From positions 1-64,000 of the forward strand of contig JAIUMU010000001.1 in the NCBI GenBank assembly GCA_022565355.1: a DNA stretch of 64,000 nucleotides. Reading direction: 5' to 3'. The translations under genes were made by a program, and so were the position numbers. This DNA comes from Idiomarina sp. GTDB lineage: Bacteria; Pseudomonadota; Gammaproteobacteria; Enterobacterales; Alteromonadaceae. Position 1 is the first letter of the stretch. The number at the start of each line of letters is the position of its first letter. The notes beneath the pieces are model-generated. The model searched no databases and was not told the origin of the DNA. It saw nothing but the letters and a program-made list of their open reading frames with translations. Shown piece after piece: positions 50,295 through 59,956 of this stretch.

Positions 50295-51314
50295 TTGGCC
50301 AACGTTGATTTATTTCCGGTTTATGTTCAGCAAATGGCGGCACTGCAGTTGCAGCCTGGCCAGCAAATTGTGGTAGCGCTGGGCGGTGGTGCAGATTCGC
50401 AAACCGTGCTGGATCTTACCCTGCGTTATCGCGAGCAGCATCCACAATATCGCTATTTAGCCATTCATTTAGACCATTATTTCCATCCTGATTCGCCGCA
50501 ATGGGCTGAGTTTTTAAAGGGGTATTGCGCGCGTGCCAATATCGATGCCATTGTGGAGCCGCTAGCGGTGCCTCAAGGGCCGCGCATGAGTAAAGAAGAG
50601 CAAGGGCGTGAGGCGCGCTATCAGCGCATGGCGGAGCTCATTAGCGATGATGCAGTATTGTTGCTTGGCCAACATCAAAATGATCAAGTAGAAACCTTAT
50701 TACTACAGTTAAAGCGTGGTGCAGGCCCAAAAGGCTTAGCAGCAATGGCGGCAGTTGCTGATTTTCAGCAGGCGCAGCGAATTTGCAGGCCTTTATTAAC
50801 GGTGAGCAAAGCGCAGATTTATGCTTATGCGCAGCAGTTTGGTGTGGAGTGGATTGAAGATACCACCAATGCCGATACCCGTATTGAACGCAATTTTATG
50901 CGCCATGAAGTTGTGCCAGTGCTGTGCGAACGCTGGCCACAGTTTTTAACTACGGCATCGCGCTCTGCAGCGTTATGTGCTGAACAAAGCACATTACTTG
51001 ATGAGTTGCTGGCCGAACGCTTAGCAGAGCGTATCGAGGGGGATGGCCGCCTGCGGTTAACCGATTGGTGGCAGTTATCTGCACAATTGCAACGTGGCTT
51101 GTTACGCGCGTGGCTGCAACATCGGCAGGTAAAAGCACCTAGTTTTGCACTGCTCAATGAATTACAAACGCAAATTCAACGCAGCCAAGGCGGCAAACAA
51201 GTACGGGTAAGTTGGGGCTCAGTTACCGTGCAGCGCAAACAAAAATGGCTGGAGCTGGTGATCATTTCTGCGCCAGAGAGTGGAGCTGGTCCCTCAGCAA
51301 AGAACGCAGAGTAA
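50295..51314 (+). CDS. tilS: tRNA(Ile)-lysidine synthase TilS, short form with altered P-loop
   Basis: Adds lysine to C34 of tRNA-Ile(CAU) so it reads AUA. The 339-residue protein has the N-type ATP pyrophosphatase fold, the GPKGLAAMAAV block, LTVSKAQIYAYAQQFGVEWIEDTTNAD and RNFMRHEVVPVL, all typical of TilS. The loop normally reading SGGxDS is GGGADS (residues 30-35), and HxxDDQ is HQNDQ. It ends about 90 residues before E. coli TilS, so the last C-terminal domain is absent or reduced. Start is TTG with AAGGAG 6 nt upstream. Confidence 0.9.
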   Translation: MANVDLFPVYVQQMAALQLQPGQQIVVALGGGADSQTVLDLTLRYREQHPQYRYLAIHLDHYFHPDSPQWAEFLKGYCARANIDAIVEPLAVPQGPRMSKEEQGREARYQRMAELISDDAVLLLGQHQNDQVETLLLQLKRGAGPKGLAAMAAVADFQQAQRICRPLLTVSKAQIYAYAQQFGVEWIEDTTNADTRIERNFMRHEVVPVLCERWPQFLTTASRSAALCAEQSTLLDELLAERLAERIEGDGRLRLTDWWQLSAQLQRGLLRAWLQHRQVKAPSFALLNELQTQIQRSQGGKQVRVSWGSVTVQRKQKWLELVIISAPESGAGPSAKNAE

Positions 51315-51506
51315 TAGTTCGTTACATTTTTCTGCCAGTTAATTGCTATTAATATCATCCAAAACACTGACATTGCCCGTTATTGGGTAGATAATGTGCG
51401 GCTATACAAACCTGTTAAAAAAATAAGCTTGGTGGTGATACTGCAACGCCTGTTCTAGGGCAACGTTCACACGCCATTTTGTGTGCATACAAGGTAAACC
51501 GTAATT

Positions 51507-52730
51507 ATGACGCAACAACAATCGAACCAACAAAAACAACCATTTCGTTGGCGTTATGTAGTACTTCCTCTCGCTATTATTGCCGTAGCTATTGTGATTT
51601 TCTCACTGATGAAATCAATGCGCCAAGCTCCTGAGCAAGTGCCCAGTGATCGCTTGCCGGTGTTGGTGGAGTATATCGAAGCGCAACGCAAATCCGTGCA
51701 ATTTGCCGTACCGGGGCAGGGCAATGTAATGCCGCTGCACGCTACGCAAATTACCGCAGAAGTAAGCGGCCGCATTGTGTGGGTATCGCCAAAGTTTGTA
51801 GCTGGCGGTTTCTTCGATGAGGGCGAACCGATGTTGCGCCTAGAGCAATTCGATTATGAAAGTGCGCTAGATGAAGCGCGGGCTAATCTAGCTCGAGCTC
51901 AAGCCACGGTTGCCGAAGAGCGCGCTCGTGGTCAAGTAGCCGAAGCTGAGTGGCGCTCCATTCAAGCGGGAGAAATTCCAGAACTCGGTTTACGGCGGCC
52001 ACAGCTTGCCAGTGAATTGGCGAACTTACAATCGGCGCAAGCACGCTTGGCACAGGCGGAACGTAATCTGCAGCGCACCGAAATTAAAGCGCCATTTGCT
52101 GGGGTGCTGCAAAGTAGAAATGTAAACTTAGGCCAGTTTATTTCGATGAACAGCAATGTAGGTACCTTGTTTGGCACCGATGTTGCGGAAATCCGCTTGC
52201 CGCTTGCCGATTTCGATTTGTCGCTGATTGATGCGCCAGTGGGTAGAGACGAAGATTTCGTTGGCCCAAGTGTGCGTTTACGTGCTGAAGTAGCTGGGGT
52301 AACCCATGAATGGCAAGGCTATTTAGCCCGTACCGAAGGCGTAGTAGATCCAGAACGCCGTGTTACTTTCGCAGTAGTGGAAGTTGCCGATCCGTACAAC
52401 CGCAAAAGTGATTCTCATCCAACTGCATTAAGTTTTGGCCGCTTTGTACGAGCCGAGATTAGTGGTATTGAAGTAGCAAATCTGATTGAATTACCGCGCT
52501 ATGCGGTAAACAGCAACTCGCAACTGTGGGTAATTACGCCTGAGCGTACATTAGAGCATCGCACGGTTGAAATTTATCGCCGCGATCGTAACAGTGTTTA
52601 CCTTACCAGTGGGCTTGCCGATGGTGAATGGGTAATGCTTACTCAGTTGCAAACGCCTTTGAATGGTATGCGCGTGCGTACTCCTGAAGATATCGAACAA
52701 GTAGTTCGTGAACCAGTGAGTGAGGAATAA
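51507..52730 (+). CDS. RND efflux periplasmic adaptor (membrane fusion protein)
   Basis: 407 residues with an N-terminal membrane anchor (about 17-37), then a lipoyl/barrel-sandwich half (ITAEVSGRIVWVSPKF), an alpha-helical hairpin (about 115-185), the second lipoyl half (RTEIKAPFAGVLQSRNVNLGQFIS) and a beta-barrel domain. It links an inner membrane RND pump to a TolC-like channel. The pump gene follows after 2 nt. No TolC homologue or local regulator gene is present; a 192-bp gap upstream holds the promoter region. Confidence 0.92.
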   Translation: MTQQQSNQQKQPFRWRYVVLPLAIIAVAIVIFSLMKSMRQAPEQVPSDRLPVLVEYIEAQRKSVQFAVPGQGNVMPLHATQITAEVSGRIVWVSPKFVAGGFFDEGEPMLRLEQFDYESALDEARANLARAQATVAEERARGQVAEAEWRSIQAGEIPELGLRRPQLASELANLQSAQARLAQAERNLQRTEIKAPFAGVLQSRNVNLGQFISMNSNVGTLFGTDVAEIRLPLADFDLSLIDAPVGRDEDFVGPSVRLRAEVAGVTHEWQGYLARTEGVVDPERRVTFAVVEVADPYNRKSDSHPTALSFGRFVRAEISGIEVANLIELPRYAVNSNSQLWVITPERTLEHRTVEIYRRDRNSVYLTSGLADGEWVMLTQLQTPLNGMRVRTPEDIEQVVREPVSEE

Positions 52731-52732
52731 GC

Positions 52733-55700
52733 ATGCAGCGTGAAACAGGAATTATTGCTTGGTTTACCCGCAATCGGGTAGCTGCGAACCTATTGATGTT
52801 TCTTATTATTGTGGCGGGTATTGTATCGGTTTTTCAAATCCGCAAGCAAACCTTCCCTACCATTGAACCGAATATAATTAGTGTACGGGTAATTTATCCT
52901 GGCGCGGCACCACAGGAAGTGGAGCAAGGTGTGGTGATTCGCATCGAAGATGCCATTGATGAAATTGAAGGCATCAAACGAATCTCGAGCACCGCGAATG
53001 AGGGGATGGGTACGGTAAGTATCGAAATTGAAAGTGGTTATGAGATCCAAGAAGTGATGGATGAAGTGCGTATGGGGGTGGATAGTATATCGAGCTTCCC
53101 GGCGCAGATTGAACCGCCTTTGGTGTACCGTATTCGCCCCCAACAATCGATTATTTGGGTATCTATTTACGGCGATCTTGATGAACGTTCGCGGAAGAAC
53201 TTGGCACGTGAAGTGCGTGATGATATCCGCTCGTTACCAGGAATTTCTAATGCAACCTTAGTTGGCGCCCGTAATGATGAAATCGCCATTGAAATTACCG
53301 AACATGAATTGCGTGAGCACGGCTTAACCTTCCAACAAGTAGTACAAGCAGTGCGAGGCAGCTCTATTGATATTCCCGGTGGTACCATTCGTACCCCAAC
53401 CGGCGATATTTTGCTGCGCGCAAAAGGGCAAAGCTACAGCGGCGCTGAGTTCGAAGATATTGTGCTGAAGCGCTACCCCGATGGTACTCGTTTAACTATC
53501 GGTGATATCGCTATTGTGCGTGATGATTTCGTGGAAGCACGTTCATTTGCTGAGTTTGATGGCAGCCGCGCTACTTTTGTGCGGGTAAATTCAGTAGGCG
53601 AGCAAAATGACCTCGCAATTGCTAAGGCCGTTAAGCGCTATATCGATAATAAAGCACCTACATTGCCAGAAGGCGTAATGCTGGCGCATTGGGGGGATAG
53701 TTCTTATTACCTGCAAGGTCGCCTCGATTTGATGTTGAAGAACATGTATTTCGGTATCGCGTTGGTGTTTATTGCGCTTACCTTGTTCTTGCAACTCCGC
53801 TTAGCGTTTTGGGTGATGATCGGCTTGCCGGTGTGTTTCCTGGGTGCTTTGGCGATGATGAATTTGGGCGCATTCAATGTGTCTATCAACATGATATCTT
53901 TGTTCGGGTTTATACTCGTGCTGGGGATAGTGGTGGATGATGCCATTATCATCGGGGAAAGTGCTTACTCCGAAATTGAAGAGCATGGGAAAACCGAAGA
54001 TAACGTAATTCGCGGCGCGAAAAAGGTAGCGGTACCAGCAACCTTTGGAGTACTTACCACAGTGGTGGCATTTTTGCCGATGCTCATGGTAGGCGGCACA
54101 ATGGCACCGATATGGCAATCTATCGCCTATGTTGTAATCTTTTGCTTGCTGTTTTCATTGGTAGAATCGAAATGGATTCTACCGGCCCACATTAACGGTA
54201 TGAAGTTCTCGAAAACCAAAGAATCGAAGCAAAATGGGTTTCAGCGTTTTCGTAATCGCTTTGCCGATGGCTTAAAAGCGTTTGTGCAGAATCGTTATCG
54301 GCCATTCGCCAATTTGTGCGTGAAACACCGCTATACAACCATTGCCAGTTTCTTTGCCTTAGCTATTATCATGGGCGGCTTACTTTCAGGTGGCTTTGTG
54401 CGTTGGGTATTCTTCCCGAATATTCCAAGTGATTTCTTACAAGCAAACGTAGAAATGCAGCCGGGTACCAATGAAGAGGTTACGGCGCGCACGCTGGAAA
54501 CTATTCGTGCTGAACTTTATAAAATGCATGATGAGTACCAGCAAGAACATGGCGAAGATTTGCTCGCGCATGTGAATATGTTTTTGAACAGCGCAGAGCG
54601 TGGCACATTGTTCGTTGAGCTATCAAAAGGCGAGCAACGGGAAATTGATGGCTTTCGGGTGATTAATGAATGGCGTGAACGCGTTCCGGAACTTGCAGGG
54701 GTAAAAGATCTTAACTTTAGCGGCTCTGCAGGTGGCCCAGGTGGTGGTTACGATATCGAGTTTCAGCTCAGCGGCACCGATCTCGATGCGTTAGCCGCGG
54801 CGGCGGGCGAGTTACGCACGGTATTGGCAGGGTATGGCGGTGTATTTGATATTTCCGATACCTTTGGCCCGCCGCGCGAAGAAATTCAAATGCGTTTACT
54901 GCCAGCGGCCGATGCTGCCGGGGTTACCTTACAAGATTTAGCCAGCCAAGTACGCAACGCGTTTTATGGCGCCGAAGCGCAGCGCTTGCCCCGTAACGAC
55001 GAAGAAGTTCGGGTTATGGTGCGCTATCCGTTAGCCGAACGGCAATCGATTGGTAATCTTGAAAATATGCAAATTCGCACTGCAGATGGCCGCGAAATAC
55101 CATTCCGCGAATTAGCCACCAGTTCGGTAGGCGATGGCTTCAGTACCATTAATCGCGTAAATGGCGTGCGCAGCGTGAATGTACGGGCGCGCGTAGATAA
55201 AGATAGAGTAGAGCCGAGCTCGGTTGTGCGTGATGTACAGCAAAATTATTTGCCGGATATTCTGCAACACTATCCCCAAGTTCGCTTTGGCTTGGAGGGG
55301 GCGAGTTTAGATGAGCAAGACGCGCTGAAATCCTTAGCCTTAGGTGCGGTGTTCGCCATGTTTGGGATTTACGCATTAATGGCGATACCACTGAAATCCT
55401 ATAGCCAACCGTTGATTATTATGTCGGTTATCCCGTTCGGGATTATCGGTGCTATTTTCGGCCACTTTGTTTTACAAATGCCACTGAGTTTACTGAGCTT
55501 ATTTGGTATCATTGCGCTTGCTGGGGTAGTGGTAAACGATAGCCTAATCTTGGTGGATTATGTGAATAAAACGCGAGAGAAGGTGAATAGCTTACAAGAA
55601 GCGGTAGTGAATGCGGGGTGCTCGCGTTTTCGGGCAATTGTACTCACCTCGTTAACCACCTTTATGGGCTTAACACCTATCGTACTCGAGCGCAGCATGC

Positions 55701-55867
55701 AGGCACAGTTTGTAATACCGATGGCGATTTCATTAGCCTTTGGTATTGTATTTGCTACAGTAATTACGCTGTTGTTGATACCATGCCTGTATATGGTGCT
55801 GGATGATTTTAAGCGCCTGTTTTCGCGTAATAAAAACGCAACCGAATCGGCAGTTACAGTGAACTAA
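52733..55867 (+). CDS. RND family efflux permease
   Basis: 1044-residue inner membrane proton antiporter. Twelve membrane segments in the 1+5+1+5 layout flank two large periplasmic loops. The central helix region has FGFILVLGIVVDDAIIIGESAY, with the paired Asp residues of helix 4 that carry protons, and LLSLFGIIALAGVVVNDSLILVDYVN in helix 10. The length fits the hydrophobe/amphiphile efflux family. Substrate cannot be read from sequence. Operon with the adaptor upstream and a DUF599 gene 17 nt downstream. Confidence 0.93.
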   Translation: MQRETGIIAWFTRNRVAANLLMFLIIVAGIVSVFQIRKQTFPTIEPNIISVRVIYPGAAPQEVEQGVVIRIEDAIDEIEGIKRISSTANEGMGTVSIEIESGYEIQEVMDEVRMGVDSISSFPAQIEPPLVYRIRPQQSIIWVSIYGDLDERSRKNLAREVRDDIRSLPGISNATLVGARNDEIAIEITEHELREHGLTFQQVVQAVRGSSIDIPGGTIRTPTGDILLRAKGQSYSGAEFEDIVLKRYPDGTRLTIGDIAIVRDDFVEARSFAEFDGSRATFVRVNSVGEQNDLAIAKAVKRYIDNKAPTLPEGVMLAHWGDSSYYLQGRLDLMLKNMYFGIALVFIALTLFLQLRLAFWVMIGLPVCFLGALAMMNLGAFNVSINMISLFGFILVLGIVVDDAIIIGESAYSEIEEHGKTEDNVIRGAKKVAVPATFGVLTTVVAFLPMLMVGGTMAPIWQSIAYVVIFCLLFSLVESKWILPAHINGMKFSKTKESKQNGFQRFRNRFADGLKAFVQNRYRPFANLCVKHRYTTIASFFALAIIMGGLLSGGFVRWVFFPNIPSDFLQANVEMQPGTNEEVTARTLETIRAELYKMHDEYQQEHGEDLLAHVNMFLNSAERGTLFVELSKGEQREIDGFRVINEWRERVPELAGVKDLNFSGSAGGPGGGYDIEFQLSGTDLDALAAAAGELRTVLAGYGGVFDISDTFGPPREEIQMRLLPAADAAGVTLQDLASQVRNAFYGAEAQRLPRNDEEVRVMVRYPLAERQSIGNLENMQIRTADGREIPFRELATSSVGDGFSTINRVNGVRSVNVRARVDKDRVEPSSVVRDVQQNYLPDILQHYPQVRFGLEGASLDEQDALKSLALGAVFAMFGIYALMAIPLKSYSQPLIIMSVIPFGIIGAIFGHFVLQMPLSLLSLFGIIALAGVVVNDSLILVDYVNKTREKVNSLQEAVVNAGCSRFRAIVLTSLTTFMGLTPIVLERSMQAQFVIPMAISLAFGIVFATVITLLLIPCLYMVLDDFKRLFSRNKNATESAVTVN

Positions 55868-55884
55868 TACTAGGAGAATACCCA

Positions 55885-56613
55885 ATGCTCTCAATTCCAT
55901 TATTGGATATTGTTGCCTTTTGTTGGTTTGTGGGCATTTGGGTAGGCTACGCTATCTTTGCCCGTAAGCGGGCTAAAACCCATCATTCACTTTCCAGTAT
56001 TCTTTGCACTCTGCGCGTAGAGTGGATGGATGCAGTAGTGCGGAAAGACAACCATATTGCCGATGCCGCATTGGTAGGTAATGTGGAACGAACCGTTACC
56101 TTCTTTGCGTCTTCAACTATTTTTGTACTTGCCGGTGTGCTTACGGTAGTGGCATCTAATGATGCATTTGTGCGTGTGCTTGAGCAAATGCCATTTACCG
56201 TTGAGCAAAGCCATGGTTTGGTGCTTCTGAAGCTTTCGGGTATTGCCAGCATTATGGTGTATGCCTTTTTCAAATTTACTTGGGCAGTGCGCCAATTTGG
56301 TTTTGTGTCGATTTTATTGGGCATGGCGCCATCGGTTTCGCGCGCTACAGTAACGCAAGAAGAACGCGATGCATTTTCTTTGAATGCGGCAAAAGTTCTT
56401 GATCAAGCCGGCCATGAATATAACTATGGATTACGCGCCTATTATTTCGTATTGGCTTATTTATCTTGGTTTGTAAGCCCTTGGTTATTGATTGCCGCTA
56501 GTATTATCGTGGTTGCTGTATTGTATCGTCGTGAATATCGTTCGCATGTGTTACGTGCGTTACTCGCTACGCATAACTACCAGCCAGGCCCGAAGCAAAA
56601 AGGCGATCTTTAA
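55885..56613 (+). CDS. DUF599 family membrane protein
   Basis: 242-residue protein with about four membrane segments (8-25, 75-95, 110-135 and 185-225) and conserved blocks RVEWMDAVVRKDNHIADAALVGNVERTVTFFASS and LLKLSGIASIMVYAFFKFTWAVRQFGF, typical of DUF599. Function unknown. AGGAG lies about 8 nt before the ATG. It follows the RND permease by 17 nt and precedes astE by 18 nt, so it may be transcribed with either. Confidence 0.88.
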   Translation: MLSIPLLDIVAFCWFVGIWVGYAIFARKRAKTHHSLSSILCTLRVEWMDAVVRKDNHIADAALVGNVERTVTFFASSTIFVLAGVLTVVASNDAFVRVLEQMPFTVEQSHGLVLLKLSGIASIMVYAFFKFTWAVRQFGFVSILLGMAPSVSRATVTQEERDAFSLNAAKVLDQAGHEYNYGLRAYYFVLAYLSWFVSPWLLIAASIIVVAVLYRREYRSHVLRALLATHNYQPGPKQKGDL

Positions 56614-56631
56614 ACGCAACTTGGAGTTTTC

Positions 56632-57684
56632 GTGATTACTCAGTTTAACGAGCAGAATTTTCTTCAGTTCACCCTGCAGCATGAATGGGGAACCGCAATC
56701 GATGTAAAACAAACCCTTGCTAATGGTACCCGCATGGAAATTTGGGACAGCGGTGTTATTTGTTTTACTCCTGAACAGGAAGCATCACCCTTCGATTTAG
56801 TACTATCAAGCGCAGTGCATGGTGATGAAACAGCACCCATTGAGATATGTGATAGCCTGATTGAGGCCATTCGCAGCGGTGCGCTGCAACTGCAAACCCG
56901 CGTACTGTTTTTAATTGCCAATCCTGCCGCTATCAACATTGGTGAGCGATTTGTAGAAGAGAATATGAACCGGCTGTTCAGTGGTGCCCACAGTAAAGGT
57001 GGGGTGCAGAACAAAGAGCGCGAACGCGCCAAGGCAATTGAAGGCTATGTGCGGCGCTTCTATACCGAAGGTGGCACAGGCCGCCAGCGCATGCATTATG
57101 ATATGCACACGGCAATCCGCGATTCCAAACATGAAAAATTTGCCGTGTATCCGTATCAGAATGGCAAGCCTTATTCCAAGCGCCAGTTGCAATTATTGGC
57201 AGCTTTAGATGTACCTGTAGTGCTGCTGCATGATGGCCCTACCACTACATTTTCCTATTTTTCCGTAAATGAGTTTGCTGCTGATGCGTTCACCCTTGAA
57301 TTGGGGAAAGTTCGGCCATTTGGTGAAAACGATATGCAGAAGTTTGCCAAAACTAAACAGCAGTTACAGCGCTTACTTACCGAGGGTTACAGCAGCATTG
57401 AGCAAAGCGGCAACCCGAATGAATTAGCAATTACTATCTATAAAGTACTCCGCAGCATTAACCGTACCCAAGCTGATTTTCGGCTGAATTTCTCTGCTGA
57501 TCTGGCAAATTTCACTGCGTTTCAAAAGGGTGATTTATTGGCTGAGGATGGTGATACCCAGATCCGCGCTGAAGTGGATGGCGAAGCGGTTATCTTTCCT
57601 AATGCGAACGTTGCTATCGGGCAGCGCGCGCTGCTTACCGTTACGCCCATCGAAATTTCCGCTGTACGCATGAATGAACAGTAA
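56632..57684 (+). CDS. astE: Succinylglutamate desuccinylase AstE
   Basis: Last step of the arginine succinyltransferase pathway: N-succinylglutamate to succinate and glutamate. The 350-residue zinc hydrolase has His63 and Glu66 in SAVHGDETAPIEI, ENMNRLFSG, and the later HYDMHTAIRDS with the third zinc His. The length is slightly above E. coli AstE (322). Start is GTG with GGAG about 6 nt upstream. The other ast genes are not in this window. Confidence 0.93.
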   Translation: MITQFNEQNFLQFTLQHEWGTAIDVKQTLANGTRMEIWDSGVICFTPEQEASPFDLVLSSAVHGDETAPIEICDSLIEAIRSGALQLQTRVLFLIANPAAINIGERFVEENMNRLFSGAHSKGGVQNKERERAKAIEGYVRRFYTEGGTGRQRMHYDMHTAIRDSKHEKFAVYPYQNGKPYSKRQLQLLAALDVPVVLLHDGPTTTFSYFSVNEFAADAFTLELGKVRPFGENDMQKFAKTKQQLQRLLTEGYSSIEQSGNPNELAITIYKVLRSINRTQADFRLNFSADLANFTAFQKGDLLAEDGDTQIRAEVDGEAVIFPNANVAIGQRALLTVTPIEISAVRMNEQ

Positions 57685-57721
57685 TTTGTAGTAAACTGTA
57701 GCAACAAAGTTTGCAACGCAG

Positions 57722-57738
57722 TTGACGTAAAGGTAAAG
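57722..57738. promoter_or_regulatory. Candidate LiuR-type operator upstream of the bkd operon
   Basis: TTGACGTAAAGGTAAAG is an imperfect palindrome (half TTGACGTA against TTTACCTT) close to the TTTACGT-type palindrome reported for LiuR, the MerR-family regulator of branched-chain amino acid degradation in gammaproteobacteria. It stands 37 bp before the bkd E1 alpha start, just upstream of a -10-like TATAAC (57752-57757). The family consensus is recalled, not searched. Confidence 0.45.
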
Positions 57739-57774
57739 TTCGCCACAAAGTTATAACATCATAGAGAGAGCGCT

Positions 57775-58968
57775 ATGGCTAAGCAAATGGCAAAAGACCC
57801 GCAAAAAACCGCAGTGGTAACAGATCTGCAGGTAATTAGCGGCAATGCACTGAACATTCCGATGTATCAGTTGCTAAAAGAAGATGGCACCGTGCACAAG
57901 GGCGCAGAGCTGCCTGAGATCGATAAAGAGCTCGCTTTAAAAATGTTTAGCACCATGCAGTTTATTCGTGTGCTAGATGAGCGCATGATCGCGGCGCAGC
58001 GCCAAGGCCGCATTAGTTTCTATCTATCTTCGTTGGGTGAAGAATCTGCAGCAATAGGTTCCGCTGCCGCCCTTAAATTTGAAGACATGATTATGGGCCA
58101 GTACCGAGAGCAAGGTTCACTTGCGTTTCGTGGTTTCACGATTGAACAGTTTATGAACCAACTGTTCTCGAACGCCAAAGATTTAGGCAAGGGCCGGCAA
58201 ATGCCAGTGCATTACGGTTCTGCTGCACTAAACTTCATGACCATCTCTTCACCGCTAGGAACGCAGATTCCTCAAGCTGCTGGCTATGCATTTGGGCAAA
58301 AGCAAAGTGGTGATAAAACCTGCACCCTGTGTTATTTCGGTGAAGGTGCGGCTTCAGAAGGTGATTTCCATGCCGGTATGAATATGGCGGCGGTACTGAA
58401 AGTACCGGTTATCTTCTTCTGCCGTAATAATGGTTATGCCATTTCTACTCCAGCTGCCGAACAGTTTGCTGGCGATGGCATTGCGCCACGTGCCGTAGGC
58501 TATGGTATGAAAGCGATTCGTGTAGATGGCAACGATATTTTTGCTGTATACAAAGCAACCCAAGAAGCCCGCCGTTTAGCTGTGGAAGAAAATGAGCCAG
58601 TATTGATTGAAGCCATGTCGTATCGTATGGCTGGGCACTCAACTTCGGATGACCCAACTGGCTATCGTTCGCGTGAAGAAGAAGAGGAACGCCGTATTCG
58701 CGAGCCTATGATTCGCTTCCGCAAATGGTTGGTAGCGCAAGGCTGGATTAGCGATGAAGAGGCTGATAAGCAGCAACAACAGCACAAAGAAACGGTGCTA
58801 GCAGCATTAAAAGAAGCGGAGAAAGTTCCAGTGCCGCATATTGATGAAATTATTAATGATGTATATGCAGAGCCAACCGATGCGCTGAAAGAGCAACTCG
58901 CTGAGCTGAAACAGCATATCGCAAAATACCCAGATGCCTATCCAAACACTTCAGGGGGCGTGAAATAA
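57775..58968 (+). CDS. bkdA1: Branched-chain 2-oxoacid dehydrogenase E1 alpha subunit
   Basis: Thiamin diphosphate-dependent decarboxylation of the 2-oxoacids from valine, leucine and isoleucine, with the beta subunit. The 397-residue protein has [19 protein letters not shown], a block typical of branched-chain rather than pyruvate enzymes. The thiamin motif is [31 protein letters not shown], and the phosphorylation-loop-like region is [17 protein letters not shown]. The E1 beta ATG overlaps its TAA by one base. Confidence 0.94.
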   Translation: MAKQMAKDPQKTAVVTDLQVISGNALNIPMYQLLKEDGTVHKGAELPEIDKELALKMFSTMQFIRVLDERMIAAQRQGRISFYLSSLGEESAAIGSAAALKFEDMIMGQYREQGSLAFRGFTIEQFMNQLFSNAKDLGKGRQMPVHYGSAALNFMTISSPLGTQIPQAAGYAFGQKQSGDKTCTLCYFGEGAASEGDFHAGMNMAAVLKVPVIFFCRNNGYAISTPAAEQFAGDGIAPRAVGYGMKAIRVDGNDIFAVYKATQEARRLAVEENEPVLIEAMSYRMAGHSTSDDPTGYRSREEEEERRIREPMIRFRKWLVAQGWISDEEADKQQQQHKETVLAALKEAEKVPVPHIDEIINDVYAEPTDALKEQLAELKQHIAKYPDAYPNTSGGVK

Positions 58969-59945
58969 TGGCAAAGATGAATTTACTCCAAGCCATCAAT
59001 AGTGCCCTTGATGTGGCCATGGCAAAGAACGATAAAGTATCTGTATTTGGCGAAGATGTAGGCCATTTTGGTGGCGTTTTCCGTGCTACCAGTGGTTTAC
59101 AAGAAAAATATGGCCGCAATCGTTGTTTCAATACCCCGCTCGTTGAGCAAGGTATTATCGGTTTCGCGAATGGTTTAGCTGCCCAGGGTAGTTTTCCGGT
59201 AGCAGAAATCCAGTTTGGCGATTATATTTTTCCGGCGTTTGATCAAATCGTGAATGAAACCGCGAAGTTCCGCTATCGTTCAGGTAATGAATTTAATGTA
59301 GGTGGTTTAACCATTCGTACGCCATACGGCGGCGGTATTCACGGTGGCCATTATCATTCGCAATCACCAGAAGCTTACTTTGCGCATACGCCAGGCTTAA
59401 AAATTGTAATGCCGCGTAATCCGTATCAAGCAAAAGGGTTATTACTGAGCGCGATTTTTGATCCAAACCCAGTAATCTTTATGGAACCGAAGCGTTTATA
59501 TCGCGCAGCGGTAGGTGAAGTACCGGAAGAAGAATACACCTTGCCACTTGGCAAAGCCGAAGTAGTGCAAGAAGGTACTGATGTAACGGTAGTGGGCTGG
59601 GGCGCGCAAGTTGAAGTAATTGAGCGGGCTGCTGAACTTGCCAAGAAAGATGGTGTAAGCGTTGAAATCGTGGATTTACGCAGCATTTTACCTTGGGATG
59701 TAGAAACGGTAGCCAAATCAGTTATGAAAACTGGGCGTGTGGTAGTAAGCCAAGAAGCGCCGCATACCATGGCATTTGGTAGTGAAGTTGCCGCCACCAT
59801 TCAAGAACAATGCTTTTTATATCTTGAATCGCCAGTAATGCGCGCGTCGGGTATTGATACACCGTATCCGCTAGCGCATGAAAAAGAGTATTTTTCAGAT
59901 CATCTGAAAACATACGAAGCGATTAAGCGTTCACTGAATTACTAA
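58968..59945 (+). CDS. bkdA2: Branched-chain 2-oxoacid dehydrogenase E1 beta subunit
   Basis: 325-residue partner of the alpha subunit. It begins [41 protein letters not shown] and contains [51 protein letters not shown] and ILPWDVETV. The [12 protein letters not shown] block is typical of E1 beta. Starts on the last base of the alpha stop; E2 follows after 11 nt. Confidence 0.95.
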   Translation: MAKMNLLQAINSALDVAMAKNDKVSVFGEDVGHFGGVFRATSGLQEKYGRNRCFNTPLVEQGIIGFANGLAAQGSFPVAEIQFGDYIFPAFDQIVNETAKFRYRSGNEFNVGGLTIRTPYGGGIHGGHYHSQSPEAYFAHTPGLKIVMPRNPYQAKGLLLSAIFDPNPVIFMEPKRLYRAAVGEVPEEEYTLPLGKAEVVQEGTDVTVVGWGAQVEVIERAAELAKKDGVSVEIVDLRSILPWDVETVAKSVMKTGRVVVSQEAPHTMAFGSEVAATIQEQCFLYLESPVMRASGIDTPYPLAHEKEYFSDHLKTYEAIKRSLNY

Positions 59946-59956
59946 GAGGAACTCGC

